Below, piece by piece: positions 1 through 13,710 of a DNA stretch of 44,607 nucleotides (the first letter of the stretch is position 1; each line of letters opens with the position of its first letter). A program made the position numbers and the translations under genes. The notes below the pieces were generated by a model. The model had not been told where the DNA came from, did not search any database, and saw only the letters and a list, made by a program, of their open reading frames with translations. This DNA comes from Pseudovirgaria hyperparasitica (taxonomy: Eukaryota; Ascomycota; Dothideomycetes; Acrospermales; Acrospermaceae): positions 148,458 through 193,064 of the forward strand of contig NW_022985574.1 in the NCBI RefSeq assembly GCF_010093815.1. Direction: 5' to 3'.

Positions 1-553
1 ATATAACTAGGTAGAGTAGTTTACTCTATAGATATATACCTTCTCTAGTCTAAGCTATTATATAAGAAGAAACCTTTATAAAAGGAAAAACTCTCTTCTT
101 TCTATAACTATATCTTATTAAATCTCTACGTTATCTTAAGTATATAGCTATTAGAAATATCTATAGATCTATAGTCTATAGTATAGTTATTTTACCCTTA
201 GATAGTATATATAGAGTACGTGGGTTATTAGTTAAGGGCTATTCTTAACTAATAATTAGGGTTCTTCTAGGGTTCTTCTAGTGTATACTAGGGCTTATCT
301 AGTATATATCTAGCTTCTTCTAGTATATATATCTAGATCTACTAGTACTAAGAGAGTAGAAGATATATTAGTATCTACTAGATAATCTCCTTAGGGTACT
401 TATTAAGCTAGTATATAATATTAGAGGTCTTTATTATATAGATAAGTATTTATCTTTATATATAGAGGTTTATATATATTATAAGATAGTACTATATTAT
501 ATCTCTTTAGCTATATACTTTATATTATAGAGACGCGTTATAGATATCTCTCT
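1..553 (-). mobile_element. LINE-B, 3' segment (end of ORF2 and 3' UTR), Tad-like non-LTR retrotransposon
   Basis: This is the 3' end of a minus-strand LINE whose other parts lie at 10733-14191 and 19489-20788. It aligns base by base, with many C-to-T and G-to-A changes, to 22141-22690 of LINE-C and to the reverse complement of the LINE-A 3' end (19380-19470). ORF2 should end near 235, beside a palindrome at 225-255. The window edge falls almost exactly where the (AAT)n tail should start, so the tail and left target duplication are outside the window. The segment is cut at 553 by Gypsy-1, and the sequence resumes at 10738 without loss. It is far more RIP-mutated than LINE-A or LINE-C. Confidence 0.85.
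225..255. repeat. Palindrome copy, LINE-B 3' end
   Basis: TTATTAGTTAAG, seven-base centre, CTTAACTAATAA: a 12-bp-arm hairpin. Same position as 22359-22393 in LINE-C. Confidence 0.85.
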
Positions 554-703
554 TATTAAGATTATTAATAAGTTAACTTAAATTAGTTATAAAGTATACT
601 ATTTTCTATCTATATATATAGTTAGTTGTATTTATATATCCGACCGGTTCGCTACTACCTATAGTAATTATATATAATATATACTACTACTATAGCTATA
701 ATA
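554..703 (-). repeat. Gypsy-1 left LTR (3' LTR of the minus-strand element)
   Basis: A 150-bp terminal repeat that starts TATTAAGATT (ancestral TG changed to TA) and ends CTATAATA. It matches the right LTR, which ends CTATAACA, so the ancestral ends are TG...CA. The differences between copies are mostly C/T or G/A, as expected for RIP. It is flanked on the left by the TSD TCTCT. Confidence 0.88.
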
Positions 704-3599
704 AGGTACCTAAATTTAAGAAAATCTACTACTATTCTTAGTAGCTTTACACGCGACGCTTAGCTAGATATAGATTTATATCTTTATAGATACTACGGCG
801 CGGTTAACCTACTACTAAGCCGATATTTATAAGTTCCTTACTAGACACGATATACTTTATAGTTTCTTTAGAATACTCTTATTACTTAGCTAGTAGCTTA
901 GTAACCTTATTATCTTAATCCTTATTCTAGTTAACTTATAGTATCTTACTAGTATATAGTATACTAGTTAGTTTATATAAAGCTATTACAGCCTTACCTT
1001 ATATACTATTAGAGTTATTATCTAGAAAAACTAGTTTTATAACCTTTTAGTATATCTTATAATATAATAGTCTATTTAGTAGTAGTTTAGTAAGGTAAGA
1101 TTCATACTATTTATAACTATAAGTAGCTATAGTAGTATCTTCGAGTCTAAAGCTATAATAGTAGTAGATATTCTAGTGGTATTTAACTATTTACTTTAGT
1201 ATTAACTCCTTAGTATAAAACTTATACTTAGCGTTATAGATCTAATTAGAGTACTTCTATATATACTTACTAATTTCGTTATTAAATAATCTTATAGTGT
1301 ATTTACCGCATTTATAAATTAACTTTATAGACTTAAGGAGGTTAACTACCTCTTCTAGGAGCCCTAGTTACTTAATTAGCGTACCTATCTAGTATAAGTA
1401 ATATTCTAGTTCCCTATAGTTAGCTAGAGAACGAGCTAACTTACTTAGACTAGATAGAAGACCTAGATAGTTAACTAAATTAGGCTACTTAGACTTTTAT
1501 TAAAATAACTAAGATAATATTTTTAAGGTAGTTAAGGTTATCTTAAGAACTAGGTAGGGCTATACTATAGTAAAATTACTATTAATTTCTTTCTTATCTA
1601 ATAAGATAATAAGTCGTTCCTTTATAAACTTAGATTAGATAATATAAGGGTCCTTCTTAATAGATAGTTTTTTAAATACTAGACTTTCTATAACTACTCT
1701 ATTAAGGCTCTACGTCTTTTTAGTAGTAATTACTTTCTACTAAAAGTTCTAGAATAATATAATATATATATCTAGATTACTCTTAACTTTAAAGGAGTCT
1801 TTAGTCGTTAAAATAGTATACTTAAATATAGATTACTTATATCTACTTTTAACTATATTAATACTTTTATTACTAATAAGTTTATAAAGAGTTTTAGCTT
1901 ACTTAAGGAGTATTATATATAGATTATTTCTAGTAGCTATTAGAATAGACGTTAAAAATTATACCTAAGTAGCTATCGTGGTTCTCTAGTTAACTATATT
2001 TATCTTAATTAACGAGGTTATATTATATAGCTATTAGTAGATATTAGTAAGATAGATATCGGCCTAGATTAACTAGTTAATAATTCTTTTAACTACGTTA
2101 AGGTTATATATATAGATTTCTAATATAGTTACTTTCTTATTATTTAGCTAATCTTTCTATAGAATTATAATTAGATTAAATCTTTATATACTAGTTTTAA
2201 AATTAATTACACGACTTAATTTAGGTATGAAAAGTAATAGGTTACTAATATTTAGTACTAAGCTACCCGAGTTCGTTTACTATCTACTTAACTAACTACG
2301 TGGCGAGCTAAAGTCTAAATTATTAGTAGTAGTTAGTAATATAAGTAATATAGTATATATATAATCTAATTATCGCGATCGGGCTAAAATTAGATTATCT
2401 ACTAGACTCTTTATAGTCGGTTATATAGTACTTATAATCTTTAATAGTTACTTAGCTAAGATACCGCCGTTATTATCTTCGTATCTATATACTAGGTTAA
2501 TATCTAAGGGTACCGCCTAATTATAATAGTTGGTTTTATTTACTATAAGTAGCTTATCTTTAATTACCTAGGGCTTAGAATAAGTCTTCTCTAAAATCTA
2601 CTAATAATATAGTAGTAATATTACTACTCTACTAAGTATAAATTAATAAAATATAATTATAACTTTATTATTTAAGACGCTAGGAGCTCCGCACGGTAGA
2701 TATCCTTTCTAAAACTATTCTTCTTTTAAGAAGACGGCTAGCTAGTAGATACTAACCTTACCCTTCTTTATAATCTATTATTCTATTACTATAATAATTA
2801 GTAACTTTACTTAGTCGGATAGTTAGACGTTTATAGATAGCTAAGTTATATAGTTCTCTATAATATTAATAGAATAATCTATATAAAATAGCTATAAATT
2901 ATATTTTAAAAGGTACTATTATTTAGTTATAGAGAAATTATCTACTACTAGTCTATTACTAGAGATCTATACGGGTAGAGCTAACGATAAAGGGTATTCT
3001 ATTACTATATATTCTAGAAGAATTAGTAGAAAAGCTTTTAATAAGCTAGGAAAATTCTTAGAATCTATCTAGTCTACTATTACGTCGTATAGATCTATAT
3101 AGAATAGTTAGTTAGCTAGTTTAATATTTACTCGCGTCTAAATCTTTTCTATAGACTAATAGTAGTGCTTTTTATCTACCTTTAGATATAGATATAGAAG
3201 GATACTAGTTAGTTTAGATTAAGTATAACTATTATAAGTCTACTAAATTAATATACTAGGGCTTATAAGGATAAAGCTAGTTATATATAGTAATTAGTTA
3301 ATATTATAGAATAGTTATAGATTAGTAACTATAAATAGTAGACTATATAGTTAGCTTAACTATAGTACTTATTTTTAGTTAATAGATCTAGATCTAGTAC
3401 TAACCTTTAAGTAAATAATATAGAAAAGTACTTAATAGTTATATATCTATAAAATACTTAGTAAATATATATATTATAACGTAGCTCGTTATAATAGATA
3501 TTAATAGCTCTCTATCTATAATAGCTAGAGGCGGATAGATATTATAACTTTAAGTAGTTATTAATCTAGTTAGACTTCTAGTAGACTATTTCTATAAGC
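704..3599 (-). other. Gypsy-1 3' region, 2.9 kb after the chromodomain, content unrecognised
   Basis: This stretch lies between the chromodomain end and the 3' LTR of Gypsy-1, where most chromoviruses have only a short UTR. It has no LTR, inverted repeat or conserved motif that I recognise. Reading the minus strand around 1200-1500, most stops are TAA or TAG, which would revert to Gln or Trp, so an ancestral Gln-rich frame is possible. RIP also makes the opposite strand look open, so strand and frame are not settled. It could be a decayed extra ORF, a 3' UTR or a further nested insertion. Confidence 0.35.
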
Positions 3600-6345
3600 T
3601 TATTTAAGGTTATATTCTTTAACTAAGTCTAATAGAAGTATACTTCGCCGTATCTACTAACCGAATTCTAGACCGTTGCTATATACTGTTACCTAGTATT
3701 TAATAGTTAGTTTATAATTATATCTAATTTAAATATAGCGCTAATTATAGATAGTTATCGCTATCTACTTATTTATAATAGTAAGTAGGTATATATCTTC
3801 TCTATAGTCGAAGTAGTTAAGTTCCTTTAGAAATGGTTCTAACTACTTAATAGATATTACTAGGTGTATTTTCTATATCCCTGGTAGCTCTAGTTCGTAT
3901 ATCTAATAGTCTACAACGCGTTTTATTAGTACTAGCCCGACTTACTATTAGCTAAGCTTATAATAGATGCCTAGAATCTTATACCCTTTATATAGTTAAA
4001 TATAGACCTAGTTACTAGGAGCGAGATCTAGTAGAGATATATAGCGTATATCGAAACGCTCCTTTATACGCGTCTAGGTAAATACTAGTACGTCTAACGC
4101 CTCTTTCTAGTTTATATTATACTTTTAGATGTAATTATTTACTTCTATTAAACTAGTCTCCTTAAATAGAGCGCCTTTAGATAGTTAGAAGCTATATAAT
4201 ATCTTATTTAGAGATTTTTATATTAAGGAGTTTATTAAATTATTTATAAGTTACTAGACTAATAGAACATAGATTATCTAGTCTATGGCCGGTAATATTA
4301 AAATAAGAAAACATAGGGTAATCTCTACCGTTTAGTTTGTACGTTCGCTTTAACTATTACTCTACTTATAATAGATAGTTAATACTAGGATTTTAGTATT
4401 AATGCCCTCTAAAATTCCTTTCTAAAATAATAATAGGAATTTTTAGTCCCTATTATAAATAATTATAGCTAGAACTCTCTATTCTAGTAGTATACTCCTT
4501 CTAAATATAGTTATCTATTATATAGTAGTCTAGTCGTTTTAGCCTAGAATAAGATAGATTCGCTTAGTAAACTTATCTATTACTATAAGTAGTATATTAA
4601 GTCTATTCTATATTAGTAGTCTAATAATAAAATCTATTATAACTATATAAAATAGTATTAGTAGTAACTAGACTAGCTTTAATTCGCTATATAGTATATA
4701 TCTTTATATCTAGTAAGTTTTATAGATAGAATAGTACTAAATATAGTACTTTAGACGCTTTATAAGCTAATAAATAAAGTAGCCTAAGCGAATTTAATCG
4801 TATACTTAGAAAAAACCTATATAAGTACTTTTATTATAGAATTAAGCGAAAATGTCTCTATTAAGTAATTTTAGTATATAGATCTAATATTATCTATTAA
4901 GCTAATTAATATAATAAATTATACTATTAGTAAATTAAAAAGAAATCGATCGGATAATATTATTATCCTAGTCTACTACTATAGCTTTTATACTTATCTA
5001 GTACTTATTATTATTATATATATTAGCTAGCTACCTTATAAACTTTAGATTAATTTTAACTATTATAATATTAAATATTAAGAGCTCCTTAAGAATGTCT
5101 AAGTCTCTTAGCTAGACTCTATTATAGATCTAATAGAGCTAAGAAAGAGCGTTAGGTACTACGTGCTCTTTATCTAGTCTATATTTAAGCTCTAGGTTAA
5201 ACTATAATAGATACTATAAGGCCCGTACTAGTTAGAGATTTAGCTTATTAACTAAGAAGCTTATAAGCGCCATCTACTAAACGATACTTAGTATAGCTAT
5301 ATAGTTAGTAATAATAATTATTAGTTAGTCTAAACTATTAACTATATAGCGTATTTAGCATATAGTCTATATAACTACTACTACTTTAAGCTCTATTAGC
5401 TAGTACTATAACTTAGCTATAGAGAGTTCTTTACTAAGGTATAGAATAGACTTAATATCTAATTATCTAATCTTTATAATATCGCTCTCTTCCCCTTTAA
5501 TATAGTAAGTAAAGACTCTAAAGCTATACTTTAATACATTAATATCTATATAGAGCTATCGTTTTAGATTATAGTAGACGAGCTTAGTCTCGTCTATAAA
5601 GGCGGCCTAAATACCCTTTAATAACGCTAGTAGCTAGTCTATTTAAGTAATCTTTATTTATTTATAATATACTATACATGTATATCCCGCTAAAGATACT
5701 TCTTTAAGAAGCCGCGTTTTCTCTATCTATAGATTCTAGGCAAGTTAAGCGTAATATAGTACGTATTACTATAATTAACCGGTTAGTCTAAGGTAGTATT
5801 TAAGCTTATCGAGCGTTTTAGAATACTAGAGATTATATATAGCTACTAATTTCTCGGCTATAGTAGAAAGTCTATAAGTATTAATCTTCTAACTAAGTAG
5901 AGTAATAGATAGGTATTCTAAGTAATACTTTTTACCTTTAAGCGTTAGGTTTCTCGCTTATAGTATAGTAAATACCTACTAAAGGTAGTTAAGATACTCG
6001 TTAAGTTCCTTACTAAATATAGAAATATTATTAATATACGCCATAGTAAACGCCTCGTATCTAGCGTTATATAAGATCTTATTAATCTACCTCTATATAT
6101 ATAGTAGAGAGTTATAGAAACCTATTAGAATAATATTTAACTACTTCTAGCCCTAGTATAATATAAATATTAGTTTATAACGGTCTTTCTTAGTAACCGG
6201 TTACTAGTAGAAGAAGCTAGCTATATTAATAATAGATATAAACTTCTTTCTAGCCGTATATTAGATAATATCGCCCTAGAGTAGTAATAGATAGAAGTCC
6301 TTAATACTAATTTTATTTAGGCCTCTTATATCTCTAACTATCTAA
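3600..6345 (-). pseudogene. Gypsy-1 pol: reverse transcriptase, RNase H, integrase, GPY/F module and chromodomain (broken)
   Basis: Translated on the minus strand, the blocks come in Gypsy order. Reverse transcriptase spans about 6345-5700, with a segment like KKDRYKLIF and the catalytic box read as YINN at 6027-6038 (YIDD with both Asp changed to Asn). RNase H is at about 5560-5280, starting LYIDINVLKYSF and followed by YLSKELS. The integrase core is at about 4640-4320 (IDF, later YNRD where SDRD is expected, then SERTNQ-like), so the D-D-E pattern is partly preserved. The GPY/F module is at about 4020-3830 (YKGYKILGI, ELELPGI, HLVISI). A chromodomain-like end follows at 3760-3600 (GLEFG, DLVKEYNL). 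Many in-frame stops show it is dead. Targeting to heterochromatin by the chromodomain is family knowledge, not visible here. Confidence 0.8.
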
Positions 6346-9300
6346 CTAGTATTCTCGCGCGATATCTAGGTAAGTAACTTTACTATAGAGTATATAATAA
6401 ATATTAGGAAACCGAACGGTATAGACTATATTAGATATTCTATATAACCTTATATATAAAGCTTATTATAGGTCTTATTAATAATAGTCTTACTACTTAC
6501 CCCTAACGGGTAGATATAGTAGCTTAGCTTTATACTAGCCGTTTTCTAGTCGCTTACTAGGGGAATATACATCTAGTCTTTCTCTAGAATATTTATAAGT
6601 TCTATATTATAAAATAAGTTAGTATAACTTTAGACGATATTATTAAACTTCTAGATAGTTACTTTATCTTTAGTATAAATCTTTATACTAAACACGTCTA
6701 TCTATTTAACTTTATTAAGTTAAGTAAGCTTTATAGATAATCTCTCTATACTATCTAAAGAAACTACTTTAGTCTAAAATATATAGAGAGCGTCTATTTC
6801 GTCTATTAATATACTAAGTCTTATATTTTTATTTATATATACTAATCTAAATCTATAGTTTATAATAAATATATATACTATACTTTAGTTAGTAAGATAT
6901 ATATAGATACCTCCGCCTTAACTAAGCCTTATACTTATATATATTAGAGTAAATATATAATCTTCTATAGCTAACTTATACTAGTAATAGATTATAATCG
7001 GGACTAGCGTAAGTATTTATAGCTAGAGAATAGTATACTATAAAATAGTTACTTCCTAGTATACTACTAGTTAAATAGTAGTAGTAAAGGTTAGTATAGT
7101 AATCCCGCTATATATACCGATAGTTATTATATACGTACTTATATAGATATCTATCTTCTAAGAAACTATAACGTCCGTTTTAAGAAGAAGACCTATCTAT
7201 AGATAGTTAAGGATATATATCTTATATATTACTTTCGTAGTTACCACGGTTAAATTATTAGATATTTAGCCTAGGAGGAATAGTATAATAACTATGATTT
7301 TAGTTAACTTTATAGGCTTAACTCCCTCTACTCCCTAAATAGAAATAGATAGTTAGATAAGTATTTAGATATTAGAGTTCTACTATTTAAGAAAAGCTTA
7401 GTTAATTAGTATTACTATACTTCTAGTATCTAGATAGATATATTTAATGGGGCTATTAAGACTAAGTAAGGCCTTAACTTAGATATAGTATAATCCTTTA
7501 TACGCTTAGCTGGTATCTAGTAGACTATTAACTAATAATAGTATTACGTTACCCTAGATATTATAATATATAATATCTAATCTTAGAACTATATAATTAT
7601 ATAGGGGAACTTTAGCCTTTACTATTATCTTAAGATACTTTCTATTCTTAAGGTACTTAAATAGCTTATTTCGTGATAGAAATACCTCGTTATAAATATT
7701 ATATTAGATCTAGTATACTAGATATATATTAGTTCCTTAGTATACTATAAATTATAAAGGTAGACTCTTATTAATATCGCTAGATAGTAGATTAAGGCTA
7801 GCGCGGCCGGTTTCGTTACTAAACTATACTAGTTTAATAGTATCTATATTAGTTAGTCTAAGGTAGAAGAAGACTTCTTTAACCTCTATATAGTAAGCGT
7901 CTTTAATATCTAGATTATATAATTCTTTTTAAATATTATACGTCTAGTAGAACGGTTATAGTAGTTAGATAAACTATCTATTATTACTAAGAGACCGAGA
8001 CTAGCTAGTATAGAGCTTATTAGTTATTCTAGAACTAGTAGAATAGTCTATAGAAGCGTTAGTTATAGCTAGTAGCTAATATACGTTAGCTAATGCCTTT
8101 TAATTACCTTAATCTAAATCTTCTAATTCTTATTAGAACTACTATAGAGGGTAGAGCTAGTATAAGTTATAACGTTAATTAGATTAATTAGTTATAAAAT
8201 AATAGCTATTAGACTAGCCCTAGTCTTAAGAGTTACTAAACGGTTAAGGTAAGTTATAGTAATAAGAGCTATTATATTAACTATCTTCTCTTTCTTATTA
8301 AGTAAATTAACTTAAAATACTATACTATATACTACTAAGATAATAGTAGATAAGTTAGTACTATTCTTCGTGTTTTACTTATAGAGTCTATATAAATTAG
8401 ACTAGAGATATAGATTTAGTTAGTAGAGATAGACCCTAGTAAAGGAGAATATTAATACTATTCTATATAAACGTCTAAGCGTTTTAGCTAGAAGGGTCTA
8501 ATAGCTATATAGTACTATAGTTATAAGCTATAGTATATATATATAAAGTAACGTTAGTTTATAAGCGGGTCTATTAGAGAGTATATCTTTATATTATAAG
8601 AGATAATAGAGTATTAGATAATAGCTACTTAAACTACTTAATTAAGGCTATAGTCTAGGTATCTAAACTAGGTAAGTAATAGAGCGCTTCCTTCTTAAGA
8701 TCGGATAATTCTAATATAAACTACTTAAGGGTATATTCTTATAGATATTAGAAGATTTTTAACTTAATAGTTTTAGTTTCTCTAGCTATAGTAGCGTCTT
8801 TAATCTAGTTAAGGAAGATATATACGCTATATATATATATATTCTAACTAGTAAAAATAATATCTCTATCTCTAAAGCTATAATCTAAGTCGGGCTAGAA
8901 GAATCTAATTTCTTATATTCTAAACCCTTAGCTATCTTTATTATCATTAAATAGTAGGTTTTTACTACTATCTATTAGGTTTTAGTTATTATCTTATAAA
9001 ATACCTACCCGCTAAGTAAGAGTCTACTAGATTATAGCTATAATTATAGTCTACTACCTTACTATAAAGTCTCTATTATTAGTCGTTAGGGCCCTAGCTA
9101 GTATACTACTATTACCGGCGTCTATTTCTATCTAATATAGTATAGTATATTCTACTAAAGTACTAGTACGTTTAGGGTAGTCTAATATAGTAGCTTCTAT
9201 ACTAGAGTTTACTATATAATTAATAGAGTCTAATAAGCTTAAGAAAGCCCTAGGGAACCTAGTAGTTAATAGATACTAAGCGCGAATTAATAGATTATTT

Positions 9301-9951
9301 AGAAATAAGTTATACACCTCTTATAACACTAGGTAATTTATTAACTACTATAGTAGAAAAGGCTTAGTAGCTAGCCTTCTACTTTATAAGGAACGTTCTA
9401 GAGTAGAGAGTAGTAGATAGTTAGTAATAAGATAATTAAGTACTATCTTAAGTAGTAGTAGATTTCTAAATATCTATTAATTAACTTATCTATAACTAAA
9501 TAGTTAATACCCTAGAAGAACTAAGTCCTCTAGTAATAATATAAGCTATTATTATAAGCGGCTAGTAAGAGTATAGTAAATATAAAATTACTAGTATCTA
9601 GCGTATAATAGAAAACTTTTTAAGCTAAATAGTAAAATATAGAAGTAATAGAGTTATAGATACCTAGTTTAATCTATATATAGTCTCGTAACCGGTAAAT
9701 AGAGTATTCTTAAGCTCTAGAGAGTTAAGTTTATAGTAATATAATAAGTCTATTCTACTTATACCGTGTACTAGAAGGAGGACGTCTTACTAGCCTATAA
9801 TAAAGTAGTTAGTATAGGTAGTATAGTAAAAAGGAGGTTACTTAAACTAGTAATCGTCCTAGTATTACTATATTAACTAAGATAGTCTAGTAAAGAGGAC
9901 TTAGTATTTAAAGTATATAAACTAGTAGGTACTAATTATTAGCTACTACTT
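6346..9951 (-). pseudogene. Gypsy-1 gag/protease region (inferred by position)
   Basis: This is the 3.6 kb between the 5' LTR of the minus-strand element (right side) and the first recognisable reverse transcriptase block. In Ty3/Gypsy elements this interval holds gag, often with a zinc knuckle, and the aspartic protease. I could not identify a CCHC knuckle or a DSG protease box through the RIP damage, so the assignment rests only on position. No convincing purine tract or primer-binding site was recognised at the LTR edges. Confidence 0.45.
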
Positions 9952-10732
9952 TATTAAGATTATTAATAAGTTAAGTTAAATTAGTTATTGTAAGGAGGCG
10001 GACTCCACGTACTAACTAACTATACTAAAAGAACCGAATCTGAAAGCTACTGCTTTAAGGGTGGAGCATACTACTTATATACGACTACTATATACATGTA
10101 GAATTAACTGGTAGGCCACGTGCTCCTTACGTGCCTAATATTATCTCCCTTCTTAAAGGCGCGTGTCCTTACGCGTCGTAGGCATACTATCTTATGAAAG
10201 ATAAACTAAACTAGCCGTAACGGGCCTAGTATACGCGCTAGCCATACTAGGCCTAGCATAAACCATGTGCATATAATCGATATTCGCAATGCCGCCTCTA
10301 GCACTAGATACGCTAACTTACCGTAGTAACGTTACTACTATGTTATCTATTATGTATATAAAGTACACGTAACGTGGTAAGCTAAACGGAATCATGCGAA
10401 ATTTAATAACGGTTAACTAGACCGAGAGTTAAACCCGTGACCCCGTAGTAGCTTTAAGATTATATAAGGAGGCGGGCTCTACGCACTAACTAACTATACT
10501 AAAAGGACCGAATCTTAAAGCTACTACTTCAAGGGTGAAGCATACTACTTATATACGACTACTATACACATGTAGAATCAACTGGTAGGCCACGTGCTCC
10601 TTACGTGCCTAATAGTTATAAAGTATACTATTTTCTATCTACGTATACGGTCGGTTGTATTTATATATCCAACCGGTTCGCTACTATCTATAGTAATTAT
10701 ACATGATATATACTACTACTATAGCTATAACA
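9952..10732 (-). repeat. Gypsy-1 right LTR (5' LTR of the element), split by a TRIM insertion
   Basis: The two parts, 9952-9988 and 10615-10732, share the duplicated GTTAT at the break. Together they give 150 bp, the same length as the left LTR. The LTR starts TATTAAGATT and ends CTATAACA, and is followed by TSD TCTCT at 10733-10737. It holds the same internal landmarks as the left copy, such as the ACCGGTTCGCTACTA segment. Confidence 0.88.
9989..10614 (-). mobile_element. TRIM-1: miniature LTR element, 626 bp, inserted in the Gypsy-1 LTR
   Basis: Two 152-bp direct repeats (9989-10140 and 10463-10614) enclose 322 bp with no coding capacity. Ancestral ends are TG...CA, and the element is flanked by a perfect 5-bp duplication GTTAT at 9984-9988 and 10615-10619. 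In the minus orientation a purine tract lies next to the 3' LTR (complement of TTATCTCCCTTC at 10141). This gives the orientation and fits a terminal-repeat retrotransposon in miniature. Being non-autonomous it needs another element's enzymes. A second copy is at 43259-43836 and a solo LTR at 25793-25944. It is much less RIP-mutated than its host. Confidence 0.9.
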
Positions 10733-10737
10733 TCTCT

Positions 10738-13710
10738 AGTATAGATAGTATAGAAGTTCTATAGCTCCCGTTTAGGCTTAGAGGAGAATAGATATCTAGG
10801 CTTTTATAAGCCCCTTATATATCTATTTACTTAGTTTCTTCTATAGTTCTTAAATCTACTCTAGATATCTATTCTATTAAAATATCTAGTAGGTTTAGAG
10901 GGTCTCTCTCTATTTATTCTAGATCTATAACTTTATAGTCTATATAAGCTCTTAAGGGTTCTACTAGTCTAGAGAGATATCTAGGTTATCCTCTATCTTC
11001 TATATAATCTAGTTTAAGTCTATCTCTATTAGATACTTATATTATATCTAGGTTTAGTCTATATATAGTAGTACTTAATAGTAGGTACTAACTTATATAT
11101 ATAGTATAGTAAATATATATTCTACGTGTCCCCTATATTTCTATACTTATTATTTAGTAAAGTATATTACCCTCTATATCTAGTAGAAGTTCTATATACT
11201 TATTATATTTATCTCGCGTTATAGTAGTACTATATTAGTAGCTTTATATACGCTAGATATAAGGCGGAGTATATAGTTCTATATAGACTTAAGCTTTATT
11301 TACCTAGTCTATATAAGGACTATATACTAGTACTTATATCTATATATAAAGGCGGGTCTTACTATAGAGATATATAGCTAGCGCGTCTTATTCTAGGTGG
11401 TTCTCTATATAGAGGCCGTAATCTAGTATATAGTAGCTTCTATCTTAAGAGCTCTAGATATAGTATAAGTAATCTATAGGCCCTATTTAAGTTTATTATT
11501 AATTATAATACTAAGTATATATATACTCTATATTAGTAGTTTAGAGAAAGTATCTATTATAGAATATTACTCTTCTTCTCTAGTAGTCTACCTTCTATAG
11601 TAGTTAATAAAGTATATAAGTTAGTATTTCTTAGGGGCTAACTTTACTCTATAGCGCTTTACCTACTAGATATACCTCTTATAGTCTTATTTAAGGTATT
11701 TATATATTAAACTAGTATTATTATTAATAGCTAGAAGGTATATATTATTAGTATATTCTACTATCTCTATATAGTATATTCTCTATAGAAGATCTATAGT
11801 AAAGAAGAGAAAGGGAATTAGAGAGATAGTATTTTCTTATAGAATACTATATATTATCTTCTTATATTTACTTTAATATCTAGAGATATATATCTAGGTA
11901 ATTCTTTTAGTAAGGAAGAACTATATAAACTTTATAATCTATTTAGGTATATATCTCTTCTATAGATTATAGATAAGTCTTATATAGTTTACCTTATTAA
12001 ATATACTAGCTATATTAAGAGAGAGTAATATTACTATATATCTCTACTTCTATATAGTCTAAATAACTTTAAGAATATATTAGATAGTAGTAATTAGAGA
12101 GCTCTCTATCTTTATCTTCTAGTTTACTAGAAGAAGATTATATTCTTATACTATAGTACTTATCTTCTTTATAATTATAGTCTTAAATATCTTACTAAGA
12201 TAGAAGAGAAGGGTAATTAGTCTCTATCCTTTTAGAGAGTTAGAATTCTTCTCTAGCTTTAGAAGTATAATAGTATAAGTAGTCTAGAAGCTTTAGAGAT
12301 AGTATCTATTCTTAGTATATATCTAGAAGATAAGACTAATAAGTAGTAGAGTTATCTATATAGTATATTTAAGATATATATTTAGTATTCTATCTAGTCT
12401 AGGCGCTTTATTATTTAGAAGTACTTTAATAGTATTAAGTATATTCTCTTCCGTAATCTCTATAGAGATATTAACTATATCTAGATATATAGTATTATTA
12501 ATATCTAATAGGTCTACTAGCTCTAGAGGGGGAAATATAACTTCTTAGAGAATCTCTATCTTTTCGGGACTTATAGTATATATCCTTCCCTAGTATATTA
12601 GGGGATATATTAGTAGTAGTAGTATTAGTATATCCACGCTCTTAGTCTACTTTACTATATACTATAGTTCTATAGTCTATTATATATATTTATTAGTAAT
12701 TATATACTAGTATTTATATTATTTATTATAGAGGGTTCTATTATAAGATTAGATTACCTCTTTCTATTCTTTCTATATCTTAGCTATCTAGATATAGTAT
12801 ATACGTATATATAGTCTCTAGGCTTCCTATCTACTTTTATATATTTAAGGTATACCCCTTATATCTAGGGGCTTATATATTTAGTATAGTATATATTTAT
12901 CTCTTAAGTCTTAGAAGACTTAAAGAAGGGCTTATACGGCTCTATCTATAGCCGGGCTATTAGATATATTAACTATAGAGAGATCTAGAATTACTAATTC
13001 TAGATCCTTTCTATACTTCTCCTAGTTAGTATCTTTCTATATCTATTTTCTCTATTATTTATTAGATATAAATATATCTATTATAGTCTCTATATATATA
13101 GTTAGAGTCTATCTATATCTTACTAGGGCGGTAGTATTATACTCTATAGCTTATATATTCTATAATAAGGGAGAGGTTAAGTATAGATCCCTCCTTATTC
13201 TATTTATATTTTCTCTATATAATCTATCTAACTAGTATAAGAAGGTATAGGAGGTCTTAGTATCTTATATATAGTTCTCTTACCCTAAGCTCTTCCCTAG
13301 TAACTATTAGACCTCTCTACTATCTATAGTAGAGATTAAAGTTATCTAGAAGAATATATTATTCTAGTACCATAATACTCTCTAGTATAGTATCTAGTAT
13401 AAGTAATTCTCTCTAGTTATAGATATTATAGATATAGAGGGGCCTTATATTTATCTAGAGATATAGTATTATTTAGAGGTTATCTCGTTCTATATAGGAC
13501 TATTCTAAGAGTAGAATTAATTTATATATATAGAATAGGACTCTTCTATCTAGGCTTAGGGAGTAGATAGTATAGTATCCTAGGTATGTTATTAGTTTAT
13601 TAGTTTAGTAGTATTTATATAGCTTCTAGATAGCTATTATTACGGTATCTATCTCTTCTAGAAGTATAGTCTAGTTTTCTTATTTATATTATATGTTCGC
13701 CTATATAATA
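10738..13710 (-). pseudogene. LINE-B ORF2 (endonuclease-reverse transcriptase), inactivated
   Basis: Minus-strand relic of the ORF2 polyprotein, continuing into 553-235. The reverse transcriptase active-site box is at 11744-11755 and reads YTNN, where LINE-C has YADD and LINE-A has YVDD; both catalytic Asp codons have become Asn through G-to-A change. The apurinic endonuclease domain should lie at the right end, around 13200-13700. Stops are frequent throughout. Position and homology to the two better preserved copies leave little doubt about identity. Confidence 0.8.

Larger units (their letters stand above)
554..10732 (-). mobile_element. Gypsy-1: chromodomain Ty3/Gypsy LTR retrotransposon, RIP-inactivated
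   Basis: A complete LTR element on the minus strand. Its 150-bp LTRs lie at 554-703 and 9952-10732, the right one split by a TRIM. The 5-bp target duplication TCTCT is at 549-553 and 10733-10737. Without the TRIM the element is about 9.55 kb, long for a fungal Gypsy element. Coding order from right to left is presumed gag/protease, then reverse transcriptase, RNase H, integrase, GPY/F module and chromodomain, and then 2.9 kb of unassigned sequence before the left LTR. All frames are broken by RIP-type stops. The host site is LINE-B ORF2: the two flanks join to match LINE-C near 22690. Confidence 0.9.

Noticed and set aside
9989-10614. Paired direct repeats as a CRISPR array or a dimeric SINE
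   Set aside because: Only two long repeats occur, with TG...CA ends, 5-bp target duplications, a purine tract and a solo-LTR derivative. These are LTR-element features.
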